Origin: Actibacterium ureilyticum
GTDB lineage: Bacteria > Pseudomonadota > Alphaproteobacteria > Rhodobacterales > Rhodobacteraceae
DNA length: 64,000 nucleotides
Assembly (NCBI RefSeq): GCF_002285435.1
Contig: NZ_NSBT01000043.1
Location: 1 to 64,000, forward strand
Direction of reading: 5' to 3'
In this document: piece after piece, positions 18,233 to 25,663 of the stretch
Layout of the letters: each line of letters begins with the position of its first letter
How positions within the stretch are numbered: position 1 is the stretch's first letter
Notes under the pieces: generated by a model
What the model saw: only the letters and a program-made list of their open reading frames with translations
What the model was told of the DNA's origin: nothing
Database searches by the model: none
Position numbers and translations under genes: made by a program

Positions 18233-18284
18233 TTGGTAGTTGAAATGCGCATTCCCAAGATGGTATGCGCATTTCAACTACCAA
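18233..18284. promoter_or_regulatory. Perfect 20-bp inverted repeat, likely NsrR operator
   Basis: TTGGTAGTTGAAATGCGCAT (18233-18252) is repeated exactly in reverse complement at 18265-18284, with a 12-base spacer. Each arm carries an ATGCGCAT core next to AAA/TTT, similar in layout to the ATGYATTT half-sites known for NsrR. The repeat lies 16 bases before the nsrR-like start and 53 bases before the hemerythrin start, so a bound dimer pair could control both directions. Confidence 0.8.
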
Positions 18285-18336
18285 TTCGCTGCGGCCCACG
18301 CAAGGACCCGGCGACGCGCGAGGGAAAGGACCCGCG

Positions 18337-18819
18337 ATGAAAGACCTCCCCGAAACGGACGTGCCGCAGGATACCGGCGCCCTGATCGACCATATCCTGA
18401 CGCGCTATCACGAGATGCACCGGGAGGATCTCGCCTCGCTAATGCCGCTCGCCGACCGGGTCGAGCGGGTCCACGCGGACGATCCCGAGGCGCCCACGGG
18501 GCTCGCCGCGGCCATCCGGACGCTCGCCGGGGAGATGGAGGATCACATGATGAAGGAGGAGATGATCCTGTTTCCGGCCATGCGCGCGGGCGGCGGGCCG
18601 GGCATCGAGCACCCCATCGCGGTGATGCGCGCCGACCACGACGATCACGCCGAAAACATCGCGCTGATCCGGCGGCTCACCTGCGATCTGACGCCGCCCG
18701 AGCACGCCTGCGGCTCCTGGCGCTCGCTCTATGGCGGCCTGGCGGCGCTGTTCGACGACCTTGCCGCCCATATCGCGCTGGAGAACGATGTGCTGTTCCC
18801 GCGATTCGAGCCGGCTTGA
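18337..18819 (+). CDS. Hemerythrin-domain protein (DnrN/YtfE-like, C-terminal domain only)
   Basis: This 160-residue di-iron four-helix bundle has ligand motifs HEMHRED (helix 1), EDHMMKEEMILFPAM (helix 2), HPIAVMRADHDDH (helix 3) and HIALENDVLFPRF (helix 4), matching the hemerythrin domain of ScdA/YtfE/DnrN proteins that repair nitrosatively damaged iron-sulfur clusters. The N-terminal ScdA_N domain with its Cys pair is absent. It is the first gene of the operon behind the NsrR-like operator. NO-responsive expression and a role in NO sensing or iron storage are inferred. Confidence 0.88.
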   Translation: MKDLPETDVPQDTGALIDHILTRYHEMHREDLASLMPLADRVERVHADDPEAPTGLAAAIRTLAGEMEDHMMKEEMILFPAMRAGGGPGIEHPIAVMRADHDDHAENIALIRRLTCDLTPPEHACGSWRSLYGGLAALFDDLAAHIALENDVLFPRFEPA

Positions 18820-18826
18820 GGCGAAG

Positions 18827-19360
18827 ATGCAGCTTGCGGGAGTGACAGTCGAGGGACGCGGCGGGACGGATCGTCTTATGGACGCGGTGGCTGACCGGCT
18901 AACGCGGGACGGCGTCCGGCTGGTGGGTGCGTTGCGCGCGGCCTCGCCCGATGCCGGATCGGGATCGTGCGACTGCGATCTCTGGCTTCTGCCCAACGGG
19001 CCGCGCTGGCGCATCACGCAGGATCTCGGACCCGGCGCCACCGCCTGCCGGATGGATGCAGGCGCCTTCGAGGAGGCCGTCGGGTTGGCGATGTTGCGGC
19101 TTCTGTCCGGCCGGGCAGACCTCGTGATCCTCAACAAGTTTGGCCTGAGCGAGGCAGAGGGGCGCGGTTTCCGCGCGCTGATCTCCGAGGCGCTTGCCCG
19201 CGGCGTTCCTGTCCTGACTGGCCTCTCCGAAACCCACAGGGCCGCGTTCGACCGCTATGCCGATGGCATGGCGACGATCCTCACACCGACCGAGGCTGCC
19301 GTCATGGACTGGTGCAACGCCGCTGTCGCACCTGTGGCCGAGGAAGGTGCGTGTCCATGA
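18827..19360 (+). CDS. DUF2478 family protein (copy 1)
   Basis: This 177-residue protein belongs to the family often found beside molybdenum or nitrate-respiration genes and predicted to be NTPase-like. The signature is the NKFGLSEAEGRGFR segment followed by GVPVLTGL, which resembles a nucleotide-binding core. A Cys-Asp-Cys motif (SCDCDLWLLP) precedes ITQDLGPGA. A clear paralog lies at 38523-39044 at the end of the nar operon. It is followed by the cyclo-ligase gene with an ATGA overlap. Molecular function is unknown. Confidence 0.8.
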   Translation: MQLAGVTVEGRGGTDRLMDAVADRLTRDGVRLVGALRAASPDAGSGSCDCDLWLLPNGPRWRITQDLGPGATACRMDAGAFEEAVGLAMLRLLSGRADLVILNKFGLSEAEGRGFRALISEALARGVPVLTGLSETHRAAFDRYADGMATILTPTEAAVMDWCNAAVAPVAEEGACP

Positions 19361-20043
19361 GCGGACAGGGAGCCTATGCCTCGCCCCCCTGCATGGCGGC
19401 GGAGGTGGACCCGACCTATTTCGATCCGCTTGGCACGGATGTGCAGCAGGCGCGTGACGTGGCGCGCTGGCGTCGAGCCGAGCGGGCAAGGCTGGCCAGC
19501 CTGAGGGAGGGGTTGGGCCAGACAGGACGGGCGCATGTGAGCAGTTCTATCTGCAGTCATCTCGAAACGGTCCTCGCCGCGCGCGGGACCCTCCGGGAGA
19601 CCGTGCTCGCCGGCTACTGGCCGATCCGAGGAGAACCGGATCTGCGCCCGATCCTGTCCGATCTTCACGCGGCGGGCGTCTGTATCGCGCTGCCGGTGGT
19701 GGAGACCCCCGCAGCGCCGCTCGTGTTCCGACGATGGATGCCGGGCATGCGCATGCTGCGCGGCCATTGGAACATCCCCGTTCCGCCGCCCGAGGCGGAG
19801 GTCCTGACGCCCGACATCGCGCTCGCGCCCTGCCTCGGCTGGGATGCAGGCTGTTATCGGCTCGGCTGGGGCGGCGGCTATTACGACCGGACACTGGCCG
19901 CGCTCTCGCCGCGGCCCGTCACCATCGGCATCGCGCTGGCGGCAGCCCGACTGACCACAATCTACCCGCAGCCCCATGACATTCCCCTCGACAGGATCGT
20001 GACGGAGAAGGGCGTATCGGGGGAGCGAAAGGACCCATCATGA
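19357..20043 (+). CDS. 5-formyltetrahydrofolate cyclo-ligase family protein
   Basis: This family converts 5-formyl-THF to 5,10-methenyl-THF with ATP. The 228-residue protein has the Arg-rich helix (ARWRRAERARL), GYWPIRGEPDLRP in the substrate region, and the LGWGGGYYDRTL phosphate-binding motif. An N-terminal extension of about 30 residues precedes the usual fold. It is translationally coupled to DUF2478 upstream and ubiT downstream (both ATGA), an odd place for a folate enzyme. It could serve folate balance in anaerobiosis or a different ATP-dependent reaction in quinone synthesis, and the sequence does not decide between these. Confidence 0.82.
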   Translation: MSGQGAYASPPCMAAEVDPTYFDPLGTDVQQARDVARWRRAERARLASLREGLGQTGRAHVSSSICSHLETVLAARGTLRETVLAGYWPIRGEPDLRPILSDLHAAGVCIALPVVETPAAPLVFRRWMPGMRMLRGHWNIPVPPPEAEVLTPDIALAPCLGWDAGCYRLGWGGGYYDRTLAALSPRPVTIGIALAAARLTTIYPQPHDIPLDRIVTEKGVSGERKDPS

Positions 20044-20567
20044 TCCCGACGAGCGAACCAACGGCCCGGTTGCGGCCCGGCGAAGGCGCGATCGCGCGGC
20101 TTGCCTGCCTTGTGCTGCAACCGGTCCTGACGCGCGTTGTCCGTCGGGTCGCGGCGCGGCACCCGTCTCTCTTCGCGCGGCTCGGACCGCACCAGGCGAC
20201 TGACTTCCTGATCGATCCCGTGGAACTGCCCTTTGCGCTGCATCTCCGCCCCGACCCGCAGGCGCTCGTCTTCCGCGCCGTGCCGCGCGATACGGCGCCG
20301 CAGGTCGGGGCCACGATCCGCGGGCGGTTCTTGCTGCTTCTGGAACTGATCGACGCCGAGCAGGACGGCGATGCGGCCTTCTTCTCGCGCGATCTGGAAA
20401 TCAGCGGGGACACCGAGGCCGTCGTTCGTCTTAGGAATGCGCTCGACGACATGGACGGCTCGCTGGCCGAGGAGGCGTCGGCGATGTTCGGGACACCCGG
20501 ACGGGCGGTTCTCGCACGGTTGCGGCGGGCCTATCCGGATGCCACCAAACCGAGGGAATACGCATGA
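20040..20567 (+). CDS. ubiT: UbiT, SCP2-domain ubiquinone accessory factor
   Basis: UbiT is the lipid-binding accessory protein for oxygen-independent ubiquinone synthesis. The 175-residue protein contains an SCP2-type sterol-carrier fold with IRGRFLLLLELIDAEQDGDAAFFSRDLEISGDTEAVVRLRNALD-type features, abbreviated here as the ISGDTE strand turn and the RNALDD helix. It sits directly before ubiU and ubiV with ATGA overlaps, the arrangement expected for the UbiTUV unit. Confidence 0.88.
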   Translation: MIPTSEPTARLRPGEGAIARLACLVLQPVLTRVVRRVAARHPSLFARLGPHQATDFLIDPVELPFALHLRPDPQALVFRAVPRDTAPQVGATIRGRFLLLLELIDAEQDGDAAFFSRDLEISGDTEAVVRLRNALDDMDGSLAEEASAMFGTPGRAVLARLRRAYPDATKPREYA

Positions 20568-21562
20568 GCCTTGCCGAACTGATCTGCCCCGCGGGCACCC
20601 CCGCCGCGCTGCGCACCGCCGTCGACGCGGGCGCCGATGCGGTCTATTGCGGCTTCCAGGATGCGACCAATGCGCGGAACTTCCCGGGGCTGAACTTCAC
20701 CCCCGATGAACTGGCCGAGGCGGTGACCTATGCCCATGCGCGCGGCACCAAGGTGCTGCTGGCGCTGAATACCTATCCGCCTGCGGGCAAGGTCGATCTC
20801 TGGCGACATGCGGCGGACACCGGCGCGCGCTTGGGCGTTGATGCCTTCATCGTGGCCGACATGGGCGTGGCCGACTACATCGCCCGGATGTATCCGGGCA
20901 TCCGGCTGCACCTGTCGGTACAGGCCGCGGCCTCATCGCCCGAGGCGATCCGCTACTATTGCGAGAACTTCGGTGTAAAGCGTGTGGTCCTGCCGCGCAT
21001 CCTGACGATCCCCGAGATCCGCCAGATCCGCCGCGAGATTCCCTGCGAGATCGAGACCTTTATCTTCGGCAATCACGGGCTGATGGTGGAAGGGCGGTGC
21101 AGCCTGACCAATTACCTGACGGGTCAATCCACGAACATGGACGGGGTGTGCTCGCCCGCCTCAGATGTGGAATATGTGCGCGACGCTGACGGGTCGATGT
21201 CCTCGCAGCTCGCGGGTTTCACCATCGACCGGTTCGGGCCCGAGGAGAAGGCCGGCTATCCCACGATCTGCAAGGGCCGCTACGCCGCGCCCCATCGCCC
21301 CGAGGGCTACTACGCCTTCGAGGAACCGATCAGCCTGAATCTGTCGCGGCTCCTGCCCGAATTAATCGAGGCGGGCGTGCATGCTTTCAAGATCGAAGGG
21401 CGTCAGCGCTCGAAGAGCTATGTCCGCGGCGTTGTGCGTGCGTTCCGCGCAGCGGTGGATGACATCAAGGCCGGACGCGAGGCAAACATCGCCGACCTGA
21501 TCGCCCTGACCGAGGGGCAGAAGCAGACCCAGGGCGCCTTCGAGACAAAGAAATGGCGGTGA
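20564..21562 (+). CDS. ubiU: UbiU, U32-family O2-independent ubiquinone hydroxylation protein
   Basis: UbiU pairs with UbiV as [4Fe-4S] U32-type proteins that hydroxylate ubiquinone precursors without oxygen. The 332-residue product opens with ELICPAGTPAALRTAVDAGA. Cluster-type cysteines lie in GRCSLTNYLTG, GVCSPASD and PTICKGRY, and the family's HAFKIEGRQRSKSYV segment follows. It is coupled to ubiT by an ATGA overlap and precedes ubiV. Confidence 0.93.
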   Translation: MSLAELICPAGTPAALRTAVDAGADAVYCGFQDATNARNFPGLNFTPDELAEAVTYAHARGTKVLLALNTYPPAGKVDLWRHAADTGARLGVDAFIVADMGVADYIARMYPGIRLHLSVQAAASSPEAIRYYCENFGVKRVVLPRILTIPEIRQIRREIPCEIETFIFGNHGLMVEGRCSLTNYLTGQSTNMDGVCSPASDVEYVRDADGSMSSQLAGFTIDRFGPEEKAGYPTICKGRYAAPHRPEGYYAFEEPISLNLSRLLPELIEAGVHAFKIEGRQRSKSYVRGVVRAFRAAVDDIKAGREANIADLIALTEGQKQTQGAFETKKWR

Positions 21563-21567
21563 ATACC

Positions 21568-22479
21568 ATGACGAAACTGACGCTCGGCCCGATCGCCTAC
21601 CACTGGTCCGCGGATGCACGGCGTGACTTCTATGCCCGCATCGCGGATGAGGCGCCCGTCGACGAGGTTTATCTGGGCGAGGTGATTTGCTCCAAGCGCG
21701 CGCCCTTCCACGAGGCAGACCTGCCGGCCACGATCGAGCGGTTGGAGCGCGCAGGCAAGCGCGTGATCCTGTCAACGCTGGCCGAGGTGATGCTGAAACG
21801 CGAGCGCAAGGCAACCGAGGACATCGCCGAGATGGTCTCGCCCGAGATCGAGGTGAACAACGCCGCAGGGCTTTACGCGCGCGGTAAGCGTCCGCATCGG
21901 ATCGGCCCCTTCATGAACGCCTACAACGACGCGACGATAGCCTGGATGGCCGGGCAGGGCGCGACCCATGTTTGCCTACCGGCCGAGATGCCGGCCCCGG
22001 CCATTGCAGCCGCGGCGCAGGCCGCGGTTGCGTTGGGCCTGGGTGTCGAGGTGCAGGTTTACGGCCGCGCGTCTCTGGCTGTGTCAGCGCGGTGCTATCA
22101 CGCCCGCGCGCACGGCCGCACCAAGGACAACTGCCAGTTCGTCTGTGAAGAAGACCCCGACGGCATGCCGCTCCGCACCCGCGACGACCGCCCGATCCTG
22201 CGGGTGAACGGCATCCAGACCCTGTCGGAAAGCTATGTCGACCTGCTCCCCGAAGTGGCCCGTCTGATTGCCGATGGCGTCACGCACCTGCGGCTGATGC
22301 CACAGGCGGTGGACATGGTCGCGGTGGCGCAGGTGTTTCGCGATGTGCTCGATGGGCGCGTGCCGACAGGCGAGGCCGATGCCCGCCTTGCGACGCTGAG
22401 CGGGGATGCGGGCCTGAGCAACGGTTTCTATCATGGCACGGCGGGCTACCGCCGCATTGCCGCCGCGGCGCCGGCCTGA
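21568..22479 (+). CDS. ubiV: UbiV, U32-family O2-independent ubiquinone hydroxylation protein
   Basis: UbiV is the partner of UbiU in anaerobic ubiquinone synthesis. The four expected cluster ligands are visible: Cys in GEVICSKRAPF and three in SARCYHARAHGRTKDNCQFVC. The start at ATG 21568 follows GGTGA and gives the normal MTKLTLGP beginning. An upstream ATG at 21553 overlaps ubiU and is less likely. The protein is 303 residues. Together with ubiT and ubiU, it makes ubiquinone available for nitrate respiration when oxygen is absent. Confidence 0.93.
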   Translation: MTKLTLGPIAYHWSADARRDFYARIADEAPVDEVYLGEVICSKRAPFHEADLPATIERLERAGKRVILSTLAEVMLKRERKATEDIAEMVSPEIEVNNAAGLYARGKRPHRIGPFMNAYNDATIAWMAGQGATHVCLPAEMPAPAIAAAAQAAVALGLGVEVQVYGRASLAVSARCYHARAHGRTKDNCQFVCEEDPDGMPLRTRDDRPILRVNGIQTLSESYVDLLPEVARLIADGVTHLRLMPQAVDMVAVAQVFRDVLDGRVPTGEADARLATLSGDAGLSNGFYHGTAGYRRIAAAAPA

Positions 22480-22499
22480 GCGCGCAAGGGACGCCACAA

Positions 22500-23705
22500 A
22501 TGACCTCGACCGCCGAACAGATGCGCGCCTGGACCGGACCCGCGATCCTGACCTACGGGTTCCGCCCGTTCTTTTTCGGTGCGGCGGTCTGGGCCGTGCT
22601 GGCGATGGTGTTTTGGGTGCCGATGCTGTCAGGGCACCTGATGTTGCCCACAGCCTTCGACCCCGTGTCATGGCACGCGCACGAGTTCCTCTACGGTTAT
22701 CTCGGCGCCGTCGTCGCGGGCTTTCTCCTGACTGCGGTGCCAAACTGGACGGGGCGCCTGCCAATCGTCGGCTGGCCGCTGGGCGGACTGGCGGCTCTGT
22801 GGCTCGTGGGGCGCGTGGCTGTGATCTTTTCGGCGGGGTTGCCGGGGCTGCTGGTGGCGGCGGTCGACCTTGCCTTCCCGGTCGTACTGGCCACGGTGAT
22901 CGGGCGCGAAATCGTGGCGGGCCGGAACTGGCGCAATCTGATCGTGCTGGGGATGCTCGCGGTCTTTGCCCTCGGTAACGCGCTGTTTCACTGGGAGGCC
23001 GCGCGAGGCGAGTATGCCGCGCAAGGTTACGGCCTGCGACTAGGCCTCGGCGCGGGCGTGATGATGATCGCGGTCATCGGCGGCCGAATAGCGCCGTCCT
23101 TCACCCGTAACTGGCTGGTGAAGCGGCGCAGCGCCGTACTGCCCGCAGCGCCGATGCAGCCCTTCGATAAGGGGGCGCTCGCGGCTCTTCTAGTGGCGCT
23201 TGTGCTGTGGGTAGCACTGCCACTCGGGACGCTGACTGGAGTCGCGCTTGCGCTGGCAGCCGGGTTGCACGCCCTGCGATTGGCCCGTTGGGCCGGACAC
23301 CACACCTTTGCCGAGCCGCTGGTGACTGTGTTGCACGCAGGCTATGCCTTCGTGCCGTTGGGGGCCCTGGCATTGGCCGCAGAAATCTTGGCTCCCGGGT
23401 CCTTCGGAATGGCGGGCGCGCAGCATTTCTGGATGGCGGGTGCAATCGGCTTGATGACACTGGCCGTGATGACACGCGCCACGCTGGGTCATACCGGGCA
23501 GGACCTGCGGGCGGGAGCAGGGACCGTCATGATCTATCTGGCCCTGATCCTGTCCGTATTCGCGCGGGTCGCGGGGGGCGTATGCCCCGAATTTTCCAGC
23601 CCGTTGCACACGGTGTCCGGGCTGTCGTGGATCGTCGCCTTCGGCAGCTTTGCGGTCATTTACGGCGGGCTTTTGCTACGTCTGCCCGCCGCCAAGCGGA
23701 TCTGA
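22500..23705 (+). CDS. nnrS: NnrS family membrane protein
   Basis: NnrS is a haem- and copper-containing membrane protein of denitrifiers, linked to protection from nitric-oxide stress. The 401-residue protein has about twelve hydrophobic helices. Family features include YGFRPFFFGA near the N-terminus, DPVSWHAHEFLYGYLGA, the GGRIAPSFTRNWL segment, the AGYAFVPLGA helix and MTRATLGHTGQ. It follows ubiV by 20 bases in the NsrR-linked operon and precedes nnrU. Confidence 0.93.
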   Translation: MTSTAEQMRAWTGPAILTYGFRPFFFGAAVWAVLAMVFWVPMLSGHLMLPTAFDPVSWHAHEFLYGYLGAVVAGFLLTAVPNWTGRLPIVGWPLGGLAALWLVGRVAVIFSAGLPGLLVAAVDLAFPVVLATVIGREIVAGRNWRNLIVLGMLAVFALGNALFHWEAARGEYAAQGYGLRLGLGAGVMMIAVIGGRIAPSFTRNWLVKRRSAVLPAAPMQPFDKGALAALLVALVLWVALPLGTLTGVALALAAGLHALRLARWAGHHTFAEPLVTVLHAGYAFVPLGALALAAEILAPGSFGMAGAQHFWMAGAIGLMTLAVMTRATLGHTGQDLRAGAGTVMIYLALILSVFARVAGGVCPEFSSPLHTVSGLSWIVAFGSFAVIYGGLLLRLPAAKRI

Positions 23706-23716
23706 GGCGCGCATCC

Positions 23717-24382
23717 ATGGGATGGTTCGAGTTCGCCCTGGCCTATGTCGTGTTCTTCCTGTCGCATTCCTTGCCCGTGCGCCCGCCGTTGCGACCCTGG
23801 CTTAAGGCGCGGCTTGGCCCTGTCGGTTTCACGCTGGTCTATTCCGCCCTGTCGCTCGCGGTGCTGGCCTGGCTGATCGCGGCGGCAGGCCGCGCCCCGC
23901 ATGTGGCCCTTTGGGACTGGGCGCCATGGCAGATCCATGTCCCTTTGACGGTCATGGGGCCGGTCTGCCTGATCCTTGCGCTCTCCATCGGCCGGCCCAA
24001 CCCTTTCTCGTTCGGGGGTGCACGCAACGAGCAGTTCGACCCAGCACGGCCCGGCATAGTTCGCTTGTCGCGTCATCCGCTGCTTCTGGCGTTGGCGCTT
24101 TGGGCGGCGGCCCATGTCGTGCCCAACGGAGATCTGGCCCACGTGTTCCTGTTCGGCACCTTCGCCGCCTTCGCGCTGCTGGGAGGCCGACTGATCGACC
24201 GGCGCAAACGCCGCGAGATGGGGCCAGAATGGCAACGGATGCGTGATCTCGTAGCGAACGCACCGCTCCTCTCGGCGTCCCTGTCGGGGGGCACTCTCCT
24301 GCGGCTTGCGGCAGGCGTTGCGCTTTACGGGGCGCTGCTCTGGGCGCATCCATTTCTTTTTGGGGTCAGCCCGCTTCCCTGA
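23717..24382 (+). CDS. nnrU: NnrU family membrane protein
   Basis: This 221-residue polytopic protein of the NnrU/MddA-like methyltransferase-fold family has about five to six helices. VVFFLSHSLPVRPPLR begins the protein, and GIVRLSRHPLLLALALWAAAHVVPNGD is the family core, given here by its RHP and NGD marks. nnrU commonly accompanies nir/nor genes in denitrifiers, and its biochemical role is not settled. It is the last gene of the operon and ends three bases from the converging AhpD-like gene. Confidence 0.85.
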   Translation: MGWFEFALAYVVFFLSHSLPVRPPLRPWLKARLGPVGFTLVYSALSLAVLAWLIAAAGRAPHVALWDWAPWQIHVPLTVMGPVCLILALSIGRPNPFSFGGARNEQFDPARPGIVRLSRHPLLLALALWAAAHVVPNGDLAHVFLFGTFAAFALLGGRLIDRRKRREMGPEWQRMRDLVANAPLLSASLSGGTLLRLAAGVALYGALLWAHPFLFGVSPLP

Positions 24383-24385
24383 ACG

Positions 24386-24697
24386 TCAATCCTTGATGTC
24401 TTCGATCCAGGTCTTCGCGGCGACGGCCCGCGGCAGCCCAAGCGGGCCGATGGCCAGCATCGCGACCTGCATGATCGCCTCAGCCTCAATCCCTTCCGAT
24501 CTGGCGCGCCGGGTGTGGGAATGGACCGCGCCTTCGGAGCCCGCGCCAATCGCGAGGGCGAGCTTGACGAGGCGCTTCTCGCGGTCTGTCAGGGGGCCGC
24601 AATCGGCCGTTGCCTTGCCCAAGGCAGCATAGGCCTTCCAGACATCAGGGTGTTCCTCGGCGAGATCTCCGGCGGCACCGGGCATGGATTTTGTCAT
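24386..24697 (-). CDS. Carboxymuconolactone decarboxylase/AhpD-like protein
   Basis: This 103-residue helical protein of the CMD family shows LTDREKRLVKLALAIGAGSEGAV followed by HSHTRRA. The usual redox CxxC of AhpD is missing: the position reads EGAVHSHT, so peroxidase-type disulfide chemistry is unlikely. It lies 11 bases downstream of the Crp/Fnr gene on the same strand and is probably co-transcribed with it. Confidence 0.8.
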   Translation of the reverse strand: MTKSMPGAAGDLAEEHPDVWKAYAALGKATADCGPLTDREKRLVKLALAIGAGSEGAVHSHTRRARSEGIEAEAIMQVAMLAIGPLGLPRAVAAKTWIEDIKD

Positions 24698-24708
24698 CTG
24701 TCAGTCCC

Positions 24709-25407
24709 TCAGGTTGAAAAGTCATCAATCAGTGGATTTGGTTTCGCAAAGCGCTCAAGGTCCGCCTGATTGTCGATGGAGATACGGGTGCCGGTCACGG
24801 AAACGCCATAGGGCTGCAGGCCCTTGAAGGCGCGGCTGAGGTTTTCAGGTGTCATGCCGAGCACGGAGGCAAGGCGTCGCTTCTCGAAGCTAAGCTCGAA
24901 TGCTGCCGCGCCGCCGGCGTGCCTTTGCTGCCTGAGCAGATAGTTCGCAAGCCGCTCGAGCGACGTTCTGAGTTTCAGATCCTTTTGCGCCTTGATGACC
25001 GAGCGATAGCACTGCGCCAGTTCCGTGACGACCGCACGCGCAAAGTTCATGTCGGCATCGAAGATCGCACGAACGTCCTGGCTGGGGATCAGCGCGATCC
25101 GGCTTTTCTCCAACGTGCGGGCCGACATCAGGTAGGGCGCATCCTTGATGGTCGCCGCTAGAATGAAGGTCGAGATCGGGCGGACAGTCGCCATGCTGGT
25201 CTCTCGGCCATTCCAGGTTGAAAACAGATCGACCGAGCCGGAAATGACGATGTGAAGAAAGTCGCTCGGTTCTCCTTCAGTGATCAATTCAATCTGTGCA
25301 GGAAAATTCTGCACATAGGCACCACGCATCAAGGATGTGAAATTATCATCCGCCATCTGCGCAAAGAGATCGAGTTTTCGAATATCCCGGTATTCGGAAT
25401 CGGGCAT
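24709..25407 (-). CDS. narR: Crp/Fnr family regulator, NarR-like
   Basis: This 232-residue regulator has a cyclic-nucleotide-binding-type sensor domain (residues about 15-130), a long dimer helix, and a C-terminal helix-turn-helix (LASVLGMTPENLSRAFKGL). It lacks the N-terminal cysteines of FNR, so it does not carry an oxygen-sensing [4Fe-4S] cluster of that type. The start at ATG 25407 follows AAGGGGGA. It is divergent from narK-narGHJI, the arrangement known for narR of Paracoccus, where NarR activates nar genes in response to nitrate or nitrite. DNR/NnrR-type NO sensing is the main alternative. Confidence 0.8.
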   Translation of the reverse strand: MPDSEYRDIRKLDLFAQMADDNFTSLMRGAYVQNFPAQIELITEGEPSDFLHIVISGSVDLFSTWNGRETSMATVRPISTFILAATIKDAPYLMSARTLEKSRIALIPSQDVRAIFDADMNFARAVVTELAQCYRSVIKAQKDLKLRTSLERLANYLLRQQRHAGGAAAFELSFEKRRLASVLGMTPENLSRAFKGLQPYGVSVTGTRISIDNQADLERFAKPNPLIDDFST

Positions 25408-25455
25408 GTCGGTCCCCCTTCGACTTTGCGCGCTCAACAATTGTCACCAAATCAA

Positions 25456-25469
25456 TTGATATATGTCAA
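25456..25469. promoter_or_regulatory. FNR/NarR-like box near narR
   Basis: TTGATATATGTCAA matches the FNR-family pattern TTGAT-N4-ATCAA with one change (GTCAA). It lies 49-62 bases upstream of the narR start, where it could serve autoregulation, and about 195 bases upstream of narK. Confidence 0.6.
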
Positions 25470-25569
25470 CCCGTCGGTTGACCTTCGCGACCGCAGCCTT
25501 GATCTGCGACCGCGCACCGGATGACATATTTCTGTAAGCCATTTATTTCGTTACCTTTTTCCAGATTTT

Positions 25570-25583
25570 GTGATCTAGATCAA
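25570..25583. promoter_or_regulatory. FNR/NarR-like box in the narK promoter
   Basis: GTGATCTAGATCAA differs from the FNR-family consensus TTGAT-N4-ATCAA at one base and has a fully symmetrical core, TGATCTAGATCA. It ends 80 bases before the narK ATG, a spacing compatible with a site near -41 and a leader of about 40 bases. It is the best candidate for activation of the nar operon by FNR or the divergent NarR-like protein. Confidence 0.7.
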
Positions 25584-25663
25584 GTCACGAGCGTCGCCGT
25601 CGCGTCAGGTCTGGCACTGATCCCCTCAAAGGGGTGAACCGCTATTCTTGCCGGAGACCCGCC

